DNA from: Neodontobutis hainanensis
Lineage: Eukaryota; Chordata; Actinopteri; Gobiiformes; Odontobutidae
Assembly: GCA_024349245.1 (NCBI GenBank)
Contig: JALDNG010000091.1
Coordinates: 25,001 to 89,000 of the forward strand
Reading direction: 5' to 3'
DNA length: 64,000 nucleotides
Positions within the stretch are counted from its first letter, which is position 1; every line of letters starts with the position of its first letter. Positions 12,532-24,798 of this stretch are shown piece by piece. The notes under the pieces were generated by a model. That model searched no databases, was not told the DNA's origin, and worked only from the letters and a program-made list of their open reading frames with translations. The position numbers and the translations under genes are program-made.

Positions 12532-12722
12532 GCTGGAGTGGTCTGATAACGTGAATAAGCTGCTCCTGGTGGACTACAGCGGGGACAGACTGGTGGCCTG
12601 TGGCTCCATCTGGCAGGGCGTCTGTCAGTTCCTGCGACTCGAAGACCTCTTTAAACTCGGAGAACCTCACCATCGGAAAGAGCACTATCTGTCGGGGGCC
12701 CGCGAGCCCGACGGGATGGCAG
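12532..12722 (+). CDS. plxna: Plexin-A family receptor, coding exon 2 (Sema domain)
   Basis: Encodes about residues 100-163. The acceptor is GTGTGTTCCAG at 12531. The junction codon joins the last two bases of exon 1 to give H-K-L-E-W, continuous with the family. Diagnostic blocks are SDNVNKLLLVDYSGDRLVACGS, read here in two parts (SDNVNKLLLVDY and SGDRLVACGS), QFLRLEDLFKLGEPHHRKEH and YLS. The last of these is typical of plexin-A1/A3. Donor CAG|GTGAGT at 12723 is strong, phase 1. Confidence 0.94.
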
Positions 12723-13588
12723 GTGAGTCCGCTCTGGTCTCTGTTAAAGCTGAGCCTGGTTTTGTGAACTCCTTCTCGGCTCAGATTCAGCGGATTACAA
12801 CTCGCTGTTGAGGCGGTTTTCTGGGGAATTTGACTAAAGCCTTTGTTGTTTTTGAGCTGAACCAGCTCGAAGTGTCACACACGTCTAAATATTTATCAGC
12901 GTTTGTTGGAATAAAGCCAGCAGCTGCAGATTTTAGCTTCAATAAAAAAGATGGACAGGTTTTGACAGAAGTGGGTTTACTCCGGCGTTGTGCTAGTATC
13001 AGTGCTAATGTTTTCAGAGAGATTTGTGAGAAACTGACCGTGTTTTGTCTTTATTCTTTTCTCATTGACTTGTGAAATGAGGAATTATAGATTAGAGCAG
13101 TGAGCGCTCCATTCTATCAGTCGGCAGCTTCTCGACAGGATCTTGGCAGGTTTTTGCTCCAGGTCCGTGTTTCTCTGTTGGAACAATCGGCTCCTACAGC
13201 TCCACAAATCTGACAAATGTTGAGCAGTCCAATCCTTACTGAACCATCAGTGTTTGATTCAAACGAATAATGTCATGTCCCTGTGACCACAGTGGGACTA
13301 AATTCTCTATTATCCAAATAATTACAAGAAAAGATGTTAAGTGAATTTCATACATTTGTGTCGAGGGGGACATTTGTTATTAACAATAAGAGTGTTTTTG
13401 TTTCCGTTTCCTGATTCCTGACACACTTTTGATGTGTTTTGTGAATAAGTTCTCCGATAACACCTTTGTCCTGGCTCCACCAATAAAACAAAATAAGACT
13501 CTGTCAAATGTTGTTCAGCTGTTTATTGGGAATGAATCAAATCTAATCACTGGACCAGTGTAATATTTCTAACACGGGTCTGTTTCAG
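12723..13588 (+). other. Intron 2, unique sequence
   Basis: An 866-bp intron without tandem arrays, one of the few non-repetitive introns in the window. It is AT-rich towards its 3' half and ends in a pyrimidine-rich CTGTTTCAG acceptor. I see no gene or RNA element in it. Confidence 0.85.
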
Positions 13589-14136
13589 GAGTCGTAGTCG
13601 GAGAAGATGACTGGAGCTCCGACTCTCGGAAGAAGAAACCCGTTAAAGGCGGCAGTCGTCTGTTCATCGGTGCCGCCATCGACGGAAAGTCCGAGTATTT
13701 CCCGACGTTATCGAGCCGTAAGCTGGTGGCAGACGAGGAGAGCGTCAACATGTTCTCTCTGGTTTATCAGGACGAGTTTGTGTCGTCCCAGATTAAGATC
13801 CCCTCGGACACGCTCTCCTTGTATCCTGCCTTCGACATCTACTACGTCTACGGTTTCTCCAGTAGAGGCTACGTCTACTTCCTGACGCTGCAGCTGGACA
13901 CGCAGCTGACGCAGATGGACGCCGGCGGAGAAAAGTTCTTCACCTCCAAGATCGTCCGGATGTGTCTTAATGATACAGAGTTTTATTCGTACGTGGAGTT
14001 CCCTCTGGGCTGCACCAAAGACGGAGTGGAGTATCGACTGGTCCAGGCCGCGTTCAAACAGAAGCCGGGACGAAGGCTGGCTCAGGCTTTAGGGCTGACG
14101 GAGGACGACGACGTGCTGTTCGTGGTCTTTTCACAG
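13589..14136 (+). CDS. plxna: Plexin-A family receptor, coding exon 3 (Sema domain)
   Basis: The longest exon here, 548 bp, residues about 164-346. It begins G-V-V-V-G and includes a basic insert (S-R-K-K-K-P-V-K) before LFIGAAIDGKSEYFPTLSSR. Then follow VYQDEFVSSQIKIPSDTL, DIYYVYGF, YFLTLQLDTQLT, FFTSKIVRMC, FYSYVEFPLGC and GVEYRLVQAA, all strongly plexin-A-like and in family order. The exon closes with D-D-D-V-L-F-V-V-F-S-Q and donor CAG|GTGTTT, phase 0. The lysine-rich insert replaces the glycine-rich loop I recall in mammalian A1/A3 and may be lineage-specific. Confidence 0.95.
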
Positions 14137-14601
14137 GTGTTTGATCTAGAATATTGTGGTTGATACCCCGTTTGAAAAAGCAAAGAAATACAAGGTTCTG
14201 GACTAACTTTTGTCCAAACTGGGGCTCAATCGGAAATATCAGGAGTGTTTTGATAAAAATGAAAACACAAAGCAGTTTCCCAATTTTCTAGAAACAAGGT
14301 TGTCCCTGATGTTCTTTATATTTATATAATGACAGTTTCTAAAGTTTCTCCGTAAAGAAAGGCAGAGAGGGCTTTGGCGTAAGTCACATTAGCCGTGAGC
14401 TACAAATCACAATATATATAATATAACATCCGGTCATAGTTCATTCTTCCAGCTTTGTTTATTTTGACAATATAAAATCAAAAGAGGGCTTGTTTTATGT
14501 TTATGATTAAAATTTTCAGAGCAGCTTTAATTGGTCTAATGCTGGTCTAACGCTGGTCTCTGGTTCAGTCTGGTCTTGACCTGGTCTTGTCTGGTCTCTA
14601 G
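14137..14601 (+). other. Intron 3, unique except a short 10-11-bp repeat at its 3' end
   Basis: A 465-bp intron. From about 14531 to 14600 it holds six or seven degenerate 10-11-bp units such as CTGGTCTAATG, CTGGTCTAACG and CTGGTCTTGAC, ending directly in the acceptor GGTCTCTAG. This looks like a small, unexpanded version of the arrays in introns 1 and 10. CTAAC and TTGAC in these units resemble branch points. Confidence 0.75.
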
Positions 14602-14766
14602 GGTCAGAAGAACCGGTCTAATCCTCCCAGAGAGACAGTCCTGTGCCTGTTCACGCTCCATGACATTAACCTGATGATGAGGGAGAGGATACGGTCCTGT
14701 TACCGCGGTGAAGGGAGGCTGTCGTTACCATGGTTACTCAACAAGGAGCTGCCTTGCATCCACACG
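14602..14766 (+). CDS. plxna: Plexin-A family receptor, coding exon 4 (Sema domain)
   Basis: 165 bp, 55 codons, residues 347-401. It reads GQKNRSNPPRETVLCLFTL, then M-R-E-R-I-R-S, CYRGEGRLSLPWLLNKEL and P-C-I-H-T, all conserved plexin-A motifs. The acceptor is TCTCTAG and the donor ACG|GTCAGT (14767), phase 0. The donor has C at +3, which is atypical. The sequence starting at the donor is the seed of a 35-bp tandem array that fills the beginning of intron 4. Confidence 0.93.
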
Positions 14767-15638
14767 GTCAGTGAACGCACCACACTATAATGCACCACAG
14801 GGTCAGTGAACGCACCACACTATAATGCATCACTGGGTCAGTGAACGCACCACACTATAATGCACCGCGGGGTCAGTGAACGCACCACAATATAATGCAC
14901 CGCGGGGTCAGTGAACGCACCACAATATAATGCACCGCGGGGTCAGTGAACGCACCACAATATAATGCACCGCGGGGTCAGTGAACGCACCACACTATAA
15001 TGCATCACGGGGTCAGTGAACGCACCACACTATAATGCATCACAGGGTCAGTGAACGCACCACACTATAATGCATCACAGGGTCAGTGAACGCACCACAC
15101 TATAATGCACCACGGGGTCAGTGAACGCACCACACTATAATGCATCACACGGTCAGTGAACGCACCACACTATAATGCACCACGGGGTCAGTGAATGCAC
15201 CACACTATAATGCTCCGCGGGGTCAGTGAACGCACCACACTATAATAATGCATCACTGGGTCAGTGAACGCACCACACTATAATGCACCGCGGGGTCAGT
15301 GAACGCACCACACTATAATGCATCACACGGTCAGTGAACGCACCACACTATAATGCACCACGGGGTCAGTGAATGCACCACACTATAATGCTCCGCGGGG
15401 TCAGTGAACGCACCACACTATAATAATGCATCACTGGGTCAGTGAACGCACCACACTATAATGCACCGCGGGGTCAGTGAACGCACCACAATATAATGCA
15501 TCGCGGGGTCAGTAAACGCACCACACTATAATGCACCACGGGGTCAGTGAACGCACCACACTATAATGCATCACACGGTCAGTGAACGCACCACACTATA
15601 ATGCACCACGGGGTCAGTGAATGCACCACACCACACTT
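14766..15638. repeat. 35-bp minisatellite containing repeated splice-donor copies
   Basis: About 25 copies of a 35-bp unit beginning GGTCAGTGAACGCACCACAC and including CTATAATGCA. Two copies are longer by 3 bp (TAATAATG at about 15240 and 15420), and a block of about 175 bp around them is duplicated. The first unit includes the authentic exon 4 donor (14767), so every copy repeats GGTCAGTGA. Reading on from exon 4 meets an in-frame TAA at 14788. Confidence 0.95.
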
Positions 15639-15690
15639 AAAGCAAACCCAGTGTAAATATTTACTCTTTTATAAAAAGCAAAGACATATT

Positions 15691-15879
15691 TCAGACATCA
15701 CTGCACTCGGTGAACAGAGCAGTTGAAATCACTTTTAGAGCAGCATCTGTTTCTGGAAACGCATGCTTCAGCTCCTGTTTAATCTGAGCGTCCTGTCGGA
15801 GGGACTTTCCCCTGAGCTCCGTAATAACAGCCTGCTTCTGCCGCAGCACGTGCTCCACTCTGTCATTAAGGATATTCCA
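15691..15879 (-). pseudogene. Possible short coding relic on the minus strand
   Basis: On the minus strand the 63 codons before a stop at 15691 read like ordinary protein, with amphipathic, charge-rich text: W-N-I-L-N-D-R-V-E-H-V, KQAVITELRGKSLRQDAQ and LKHAFPETDAALKVISTAL. Upstream, the frame runs into the CA-rich satellite, which has no stop in any minus frame. I do not recognise the family. It may be the tail of a captured gene or transposon ORF, or chance. Confidence 0.3.
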
Positions 15880-15883
15880 CTGA

Positions 15884-15919
<36 letters not shown>

Positions 15920-15935
15920 AGGACACACACACTGA

Positions 15936-15971
<36 letters not shown>

Positions 15972-17041
15972 AGGACACACACACTGAGGACACACACACT
16001 GAGGACACACACACTGAGGACACACACACACACACTGAGGACACACACACTGAGGACACACACACTGAGGACACACACACACACACACACTGAGGACACA
16101 CACACACACACACACTGAGGACACACACACTGAGGACACACACACACACACACTGAGGACACACACACTGAGGACACACACACTGAGGACACACACACTG
16201 AGGACACACACACACACACTGAGGACACACACACACACACACACACACACTGAGGACACACACACTGAGGACACACACACACACACTGAGGACACACACA
16301 CTGAGGACACACACACTGAGGACACACACACACACACACTGAGGACACACACACTGAGGACACACACACACACACTGAGGACACACACACTGAGGACACA
16401 CACACTGAGGACACACACACACACACACTGAGGACACACACACTGAGGACACACACACTGAGGACACACACACACACACACTGAGGACACACACACTGAG
16501 GACACACACACACACACTGAGGACACACACACTGAGGACACACACACACACACTGAGGACACACACACTGAGGACACACACACTGAGGACACACACACAC
16601 ACACTGAGGACACACACACTGAGGACACACACACTGAGGACACACACACTGAGGACACACACACACACTGAGGACACACACACACACTGAGGACACACAC
16701 ACTGAGGACACACACACACACTGAGGACACACACACACACTGAGGACACACACACTGAGGACACACACACACACACACACTGAGGACACACACACTGAGG
16801 ACACACACACACACTGAGGACACACACACTGAGGACACACACACACACACACACACACACTGAGGACACACACACTGAGGACACACACACACACACTGAG
16901 GACACACACACTGAGGACACACACACTGAGGACACACACACTGAGGACACACACACACACACACACTGAGGACACACACACTGAGGACACACACACACAC
17001 ACTGAGGACACACACACTGAGGACACACACACACACACTGA

Positions 17042-17083
<42 letters not shown>

Positions 17084-17218
17084 AGGACACACACACACAC
17101 ACTGAGGACACACACTGAGGACACACACACACACACACTGAGGACACACACACACACACACACTGACAACACCCACACACACACTGGCAACACACACACA
17201 CACACACACACACACTGA

Positions 17219-17255
<37 letters not shown>

Positions 17256-17670
17256 GAGACACACACACACACACTGAGGACACACACACACACACACTGA
17301 GGACACACACACTGAGGACACACACACACACACTGAGGACACACACTGAGGACACACACACTGAGGACACACACACACACACACACTGAGGACACACACA
17401 CTGAGGACACACACACACACACACTGAGGACACACACACTGAGGACACACACACACACACTGAGGACACACACACTGAGGACACACACACACACACACTG
17501 AGGACACACACACTGAGGACACACACACACACACACACACTGAGGACACACACACTGAGGACACACACACTGAGGACACACACACTGAGGACACACACAC
17601 TGAGGACACACACACACTGAGGACACCCACACACACACTGACAACACACACACACACACACACACACTGA

Positions 17671-17706
<36 letters not shown>

Positions 17707-18006
17707 ACGACACCCACACACACTGACGACACCCACACACACACTGACAACACACACACACACACTGAGGACACACACACACACACACACTGAGGACACA
17801 CACACACACACACACTGAGGACACACACACACACACTGAGGACACACACCCACTGAGGACACACACACACACACTGAGGACACAAACACTGAGAGGACAC
17901 ACACACACTGAGGGCACACACACACACACACACACACTGAGGACACACACACTGAGGACACACACACACACACACACACTGAGGACACACACTGAGGACA
18001 CACTGA

Positions 18007-18040
<34 letters not shown>

Positions 18041-19780
18041 AGGACACACACACACACACACACACTCTGAGGACACACACACACACACTGAGGACACACA
18101 CTGAGGACACACACACTGAGGACACACACACACACACTGAGGACACACACACTGAGGACACACACACACACACTGAGGACACACACACTGAGGACACACA
18201 CACTGAGGACACACCCACTGAGGACACACACACACACACTGAGGACACACACACTGAGGACACACCCACTGAGGACACACACACACACACTGAGGACACA
18301 CACACTGAGGACACACACACACATACTGAGGACACACACACACACACTGAGGACACACACACACTGAGGACACACTGAGGACACACACTGAGGGCACACT
18401 GAGGACACACACTGAGGACACACACACACACTGAGGACACACACACACACTGAGGACACACACTGAGGACACACTGAGGACACACACTGAGGACACACAC
18501 ACACACACTGAGAACACACACACACTGAGGACACACACACACACACTGAGGACACACACACACTGAGGACACACTGAGGACACACACTGAGGACACACAC
18601 TGAGGACACACACACACTGAGGACACACACACACACACTGAGGACACACTGAGGACACACACTGAGGGCACACTGAGGACACACACTGAGGACACACTGA
18701 GGACACACACTGAGGACACACACACACTGAGGACACACACTGAGGACACACACTGAGGGCACACACACACACACTGAGGACACACACACTGAGGACACAC
18801 ACACACACACTGAGGACACACACACTGAGGACACACACACACTGAGGACACACACACACACACACTGAGGACACACACACTGAGGACACACACACACTGA
18901 GGACACACTGAGGACACACACTGAGGGCACACTGAGGACACACACTGAGGACACACACACACTGAGGACACACACTGAGGACACACACTGAGGGCACACT
19001 GAGGACACACACTGAGGACACACACACACACTGAGGACACACACTGAGGACACACACACACTGAGGACACACACTGAGGACACACACTGAGGACACACAC
19101 TGAGGACACACACACACTGAGGACACACACTGAGGACACACACACACTGAGGACACACACTGAGGACACACACACACTGAGGACACACTGAGGACACACA
19201 CTGAGGACACACACACTGAGGACACACACACACACACTGAGGACACACACACTGAGGACACACACACACTGAGGACACACACACACACACACTGAGGACA
19301 CACACACTGAGGACACACACACACTGAGGACACACTGAGGACACACACTGAGGGCACACTGAGGACACACACTGAGGACACACACACACTGAGGACACAC
19401 ACTGAGGACACACACTGAGGGCACACTGAGGACACACACTGAGGACACACACACACACTGAGGACACACACTGAGGACACACACACACTGAGGACACACA
19501 CTGAGGACACACACTGAGGACACACACTGAGGACACACACACACTGAGGACACACACTGAGGACACACACACACTGAGGACACACACTGAGGACACACAC
19601 ACACTGAGGACACACTGAGGACACACACTGAGGACACACACACACACACACACTGAGGACACACACTGAGGACACACTGAGGACACACACTGAGGACACA
19701 CACACACTGAGGACACACACACACACACACACTGAGGACACACACTGAGGACACTAGAGGACACACACTGAGGACACACA
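15880..19780. repeat. 3.9-kb compound (CA)n / CTGAGGACA satellite
   Basis: Alternation of CTGAGGACACACA units (typically 13, 15, 19 or 21 bp, depending on the number of CA dinucleotides). Left of about 18350 the CA runs are longer. On the right, blocks of about 430-450 bp (for example 18900-19190 and 19320-19620) recur nearly unchanged. All three minus-strand frames are open for over 1,290 codons because the unit has no stop codon. These are not genes. Confidence 0.96.
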
Positions 19781-20045
19781 GCATTATCCAGACTCATTGA
19801 TTTTCACGTAAAGAAGAGAAGACGAGAGGAGGAAGAGAGAGGTTCAGATTGGTAAAAGTATAATTCTGAGAGAAAACTGGGTTAGTCCATGTTTCGTCAG
19901 GAATTTATCTCACTTCTTGAACTTCTTGAAGTCTTGGTTTAGTCCATTTTCTTGACATTTTGTGCATTTTGTTCATGTTTTGGCAACGTTCTATTTGTGT
20001 TTGTTTTTGTTCCATTTTGTTGAGCTTTTCATTCTTGAATTACCC
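19781..20045. other. Short unique spacer in intron 4
   Basis: About 265 bp between two large arrays, T-rich on the + strand. No gene seen. Confidence 0.8.
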
Positions 20046-22936
20046 TTGGTTTAGTCCTGGTTTAGACATGGTTTAGACCTGGTTAAGACCTGGTTTAGAC
20101 CTGGTTTAGTCCTGGTTTAGTCCTGGTTTGGTCTGGTTTAGTCCTGGTTTAGTCCAGGTTTAGACCTGTTTAGACCTGGTTTAGACCTGGTTTAGTCCTG
20201 GTTTAGACCTGGTTTAGTCCTGGTTTAGTCCTGGTTTAGACCTGGTTTAGACCTGGTTTAGACCTGGTTTAGACCTGGTTTAGTCCTGGTTTAGACCTGG
20301 TTTAGTCCTGGTTTAGACCTGGTTTAGACCTGGTTTAGTCCTGGTTTAGACCTGGTTTAGACCTGGTTAAGACCTGGTTTAGACCTGGTTTAGTCCTGGT
20401 TTAGTCCTGGTTTGGTCTGGTTTAGTCCTGGTTTAGTCCTGGTTTAGACCTGTTTAGACCTGGTTTAGACCTGGTTTAGTCCTGGTTTAGTCCTGGTTTG
20501 GTCTGGTTTAGACCTGGTTTAGACCTGGTTTAGACCTGGTTTAGACCTGGTTTAGACCTGGTTTAGTCCTGGTTTAGACCTGGTTTAGACCTAGTTAAGA
20601 CCTGGTTTAGACCTGGTTTAGTCCTGGTTTAGTCCTGGTTTAGTCCTGGTTTGGTCTGGTTTAGTCCTGGTTTAGTCCAGGTTTAGACCTGTTTAGGTCT
20701 GGTTTAGACCTGGTTTAGACCTGGTTTAGTCCTGGTTTGGTCTGGTTTAGACCTGGTTTAGACCTGGTTTAGACCTGGTTTAGTCCTGGTTTAGACCTGG
20801 TTTAGACCTAGTTAAGACCTGGTTTAGACCTGGTTTAGTCCTGGTTTAGTCCTGGTTTGGTCTGGTTTAGTCCTGGTTTAGTCCAGGTTTAGACCTGTTT
20901 AGGTCTGGTTTAGACCTGGTTTAGACCTGGTTTGGTCTGGTTTAGACCTGGTTTAGACCTGGTTTAGACCTGGTTTAGACCTGGTTTAGACCTGGTTTAG
21001 TCCTGGTTTAGACCTGGTTTAGTCCTGGTTTAGACCTGGTTTAGTCCTGGTTTAGACCTGGTTTAGTCCTGGTTTAGTCCTGGTTTGGTCTGGTTTAGTC
21101 CTGGTTTAGTCCTGGTTTAGACCTGGTTTAGACCTGGTTTAGTCCTGGTTTAGACCTGGTTTGGTCTGGTTTAGTCCTGGTTTAGACCTGTTTAGTTCTG
21201 GTTTAGTCCTGGTTTAGACCTGGTTTGGTCTGGTTTAGTCCTGGTTTAGACCTGTTTAGTTCTGGTTTAGTCCTGGTTTAGACCTGGTTTGGTCTGGTTT
21301 AGTCCTGGTTTAGACCTGTTTAGTTCTGGTTTAGTCCTGGTTTAGACCTGGTTTAGGCCTGGTTTAGTCCTGGTTTAGACCTGTTTAGTCCTGGTTTAGA
21401 CCTGGTTTGGTCTGGTTTAGTCCTGGTTTAGACCTGTTTAGACCTGGTTTAGACCTGGTTTGGTCTGGTTTAGACCTGGTTTAGACCTGGTTTGGTCTGG
21501 TTTAGTCCTGGTTTAGACCTGTTTAGTTCTGGTTTAGTCCTGGTTTAGACCTGGTTTAGACCTGTTTAGTCCTGGTTTAGACCTGGTTTGGTCTGGTTTA
21601 GTCCTGGTTTAGTCCTGGTTTAGACCTGGTTTGGTCTGGTTTAGTCCTGGTTTAGACCTGGTTTAGACCTGGTTTGGTCTGGTTTAGTCCTGGTTTAGAC
21701 TAGTTTAGACCTGGTTTGGTCTGGTTTAGTCCTGGTTTAGACCTGTTTAGTTCTGGTTTAGACCTGTTTAGTTCTGGTTTAGACCTGGTTTGGTCTGGTT
21801 TAGTCCTGGTTTAGACCTGCTTTAGACCTGGTTTAGACCTGTTTAGTCCTGGTTTAGACCTGGTTTGGTCTGGTTTAGTCCTGGTTTAGACCTGTTTAGT
21901 TCTGGTTTAGTCCTGGTTTAGACCTGGTTTAGACCTGGTTTAGTCCTGGTTTGGTCTGGTTTAGACCTGGTTTAGACCTGGTTTAGACCTGGTTTAGACC
22001 TGGTTTAGACCTGGTTTAGTCCTGGTTTAGTCCTGGTTTAGTCCTGGTTTGGTCTGGTTTAGTCCTGGTTTAGTCCTGGTTTAGACCTGGTTTAGACCTG
22101 GTTTAGTCCTGGTTTAGACCTGGTTTGGTCTGGTTTAGTCCTGGTTTAGACCTGTTTAGTTCTGGTTTAGTCCTGGTTTAGACCTGGTTTGGTCTGGTTT
22201 AGTCCTGGTTTAGACCTGTTTAGTTCTGGTTTAGTCCTGGTTTAGACCTGGTTTGGTCTGGTTTAGTCCTGGTTTAGACCTGTTTAGTTCTGGTTTAGTC
22301 CTGGTTTAGACCTGGTTTAGGCCTGGTTTAGTCCTGGTTTAGACCTGTTTAGTCCTGGTTTAGACCTGGTTTGGTCTGGTTTAGTCCTGGTTTAGACCTG
22401 TTTAGACCTGGTTTAGACCTGGTTTGGTCTGGTTTAGACCTGGTTTAGACCTGGTTTGGTCTGGTTTAGTCCTGGTTTAGACCTGTTTAGTTCTGGTTTA
22501 GTCCTGGTTTAGACCTGGTTTAGACCTGTTTAGTCCTGGTTTAGACCTGGTTTGGTCTGGTTTAGTCCTGGTTTAGTCCTGGTTTAGACCTGGTTTGGTC
22601 TGGTTTAGTCCTGGTTTAGACCTGGTTTAGACCTGGTTTGGTCTGGTTTAGTCCTGGTTTAGACTAGTTTAGACCTGGTTTGGTCTGGTTTAGTCCTGGT
22701 TTAGACCTGTTTAGTTCTGGTTTAGACCTGGTTTGGTCTGGTTTAGTCCTGGTTTAGACCTGCTTTAGACCTGGTTTAGACCTGTTTAGTCCTGGTTTAG
22801 ACCTGGTTTGGTCTGGTTTAGTCCTGGTTTAGACCTGTTTAGTTCTGGTTTAGTCCTGGTTTAGACCTGGTTTAGACCTGGTTTAGTCTTGGTTTAGACC
22901 TGGTTTGGTCTGGTTTAGTCCTGGTTTAGACTAGTT
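20046..22936. repeat. 2.9-kb 11-bp minisatellite in intron 4
   Basis: GTCCTGGTTTA and GACCTGGTTTA units mixed with shortened GTCTGGTTTA and GACCTGTTTA units. A segment is duplicated at an offset of 964 bp: rare markers at 21355 and 21698 recur at 22319 and 22662. The second copy lacks 22 bp (two units) further on. Confidence 0.95.
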
Positions 22937-23037
22937 TGTTTCTTTAGGACAGAGAATATGAAGCTGAAGCAGAGATGCTTGTACCAGATTATAGCTAAAC
23001 GGCTAATTTTCACCTGTAGTCCTATAGTACATGTTTT

Positions 23038-23125
23038 TGGTGGTGGGAGAACCCGGAGTACCTGGAGGAAGCCTACACAGATACAGGAGAACATGCAACC
23101 TCCAAAGAAAGGCCCTAGATGGGAT
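23038..23125. repeat. Dispersed fish repeat fragment
   Basis: The stretch from GGGAGAACCCGGAGTACC through GAGAACATGCAACCTCC to GGGATTCAAACCC matches, from memory, a dispersed interspersed-repeat module found in many fish genomes. GATTCAAACCC resembles a tRNA B box, as in SINEs. There is no A box or tail, so this is a fragment. The exact family name is uncertain. Confidence 0.5.
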
Positions 23126-23424
23126 TCAAACCCATTAGTCTTCCTTAAAAATGAACGACCGATAAGAAACTGTTCTGCCTTATACAGTGTCCCACACAGG
23201 CTTTTCTAGAAGCTAAAAGCAGAAGAATATAGTGAATATTATTTTATTTTTTTTGCTGTTGTAGTTGTGTCACGTTTTTTCTTGTGGAAGAGGTTGGTTT
23301 TCTCCAAACTGACTCGACAACAAATCAAACATTACATCAATAAGTTAAAAACACAAGTCTGTACGACGAACACGTCCACTTCCTTCAGAGCTGCCGTTAA
23401 ACCCCCGTCTCGCTCTGCCTCCAG

Positions 23425-23607
23425 CCGAAGCAGATCGGGGACGACTTCTGCGGTCTGGTCCTGAACCAGCCTCTGGGCGGACTCCGGGTGATCGAGGGCT
23501 ATCCTCTGTACGAAGAGCGCACCGAGGGCATGGGGGCCGTGGCGGGGTACACCTACGGAGAGCACACCGTGGTGTTCGTGGGCACCAGGACCGGACAGCT
23601 CAAGAAG
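23425..23607 (+). CDS. plxna: Plexin-A family receptor, coding exon 5 (Sema domain)
   Basis: 183 bp, 61 codons, residues 402-462. It starts P-K-Q-I-G-DDFCGLVLNQPLGGL and continues through V-I-E-G-Y-P-L-Y, GAVAGYTYGEHTVVFVGT and R-T-G-Q-L-K-K. Acceptor CTGCCTCCAG; donor AAG|GTAAGA, a strong site. Phase 0 on both sides, so the exon joins exactly to exons 4 and 6. The surrounding introns are 8.7 and 22.6 kb, the longest in the window. Confidence 0.94.
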
Positions 23608-24798
23608 GTAAGAGCCCTCTGTGTGAGAGCTGTGGGCTGAACACTACTGCTGTGTTAAACTACAGTTCCCATGATGCATTTGAGGAACAATCTTTATTTA
23701 TAATCCTGCAGTGAAGCGCTGATTGTCCAGATGTGTTCCAGGCTGGACTGTCTCCTGTTTGTGTCTCTGTGAACCCCATTGGTGTTTGTGAAGCTGTGGA
23801 TGAACTGAGCATGTGCAGAACTCTGTTGTTTCTACCTGTTGTTAACCAGAGACACTCCTCAGACACCAGTGCTCTTTCACGATTTAGAACGATCCTCTTG
23901 TGCAGCCGAGGACAGAGTTTGTTCCAAACCTGGGCCGGCTCTGGGTCAGGGACTAAAGACACGGTTATCTGGAGATTATTGTTGACCTGTCGCTGGAAAC
24001 GAGCCGTGTGTCAGAGTGAGTTTGTCATTTAACAAACTTAACCCCGTCTGCTCCTGCTGCCGTCTCAAAGACATGCTCGGCTCTGATTGGAGGAAATGAG
24101 CTGGTGACCTGTGCTTTCTGTAGAAGACTCACTGATGTCTGTATTTACCCTGTATGAACCTCTTTTTTACAAACCTGCTGTTCCCGACCAGTTTCCCACA
24201 AAACCTGTTCTATTGAACGACAAAATACCTTCAGGTCGAGTTGGTGACATTAGAACATGATCCAGTGGAAGCCCTTTTCTAAAGCACGTATAAATAAAAC
24301 CAGTCCAGGTCACAAAAATAAGACTCTGCAAACAGGAAGTATTACAATAAATAAAATAAATACTAAGACCATAAAGCCATAGGTGATGTACCTCAGACAG
24401 ACTTAAAGCGGACAGTTAGTCCAGTCCTCTTCAGAAACACGTCCTCCGCCTCTCCTCACATTCTTTCTGTCTCGTAAATGGAACCCTAGATTTGGCTAAA
24501 CGTGTTAGAGTTAACCCTAGGCCGACAGAAACAGACGCTGGTTCTGTTGCATCCCGAGGAAACGGAAACAGAAGCAGGTGTGAGACAAAGGAGCAGCAGG
24601 TGCCGTAATAAAGGTCGTTATTAGACTTTAGAATGAGTTCATCTGTTTTTTCTCCTCGAACCAAAGAAGAGCTGCAGGAACCACTCGGAACAATCAGAGC
24701 TTTTCTTCAGGAGCCGAGACACAGCTGCAGCGACACGCAACCGTCTCGAAAAACAGGCTCCAAGTCAGTCAAGACTTCAAAACATCTGTCCAACAGAA
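23608..24798 (+). other. Intron 5, unique 5' part
   Basis: About 1.2 kb without arrays. Short open frames occur on both strands, but none has recognisable protein similarity. No RNA gene seen. Confidence 0.8.

Noticed and set aside
14766..15638. CRISPR-like array of regular 35-bp repeats
   Set aside because: No unique spacers, eukaryotic intron, contiguous units. It is a minisatellite.
15691..19797. Minus-strand open frames of about 1,300 codons rich in Cys/Val/Ser
   Set aside because: Produced by the CA/CTGAGGAC repeat; open in every minus frame, no domain.
23038..23125. tRNA gene
   Set aside because: Only a B-box-like word; no A box, acceptor stem or cloverleaf.
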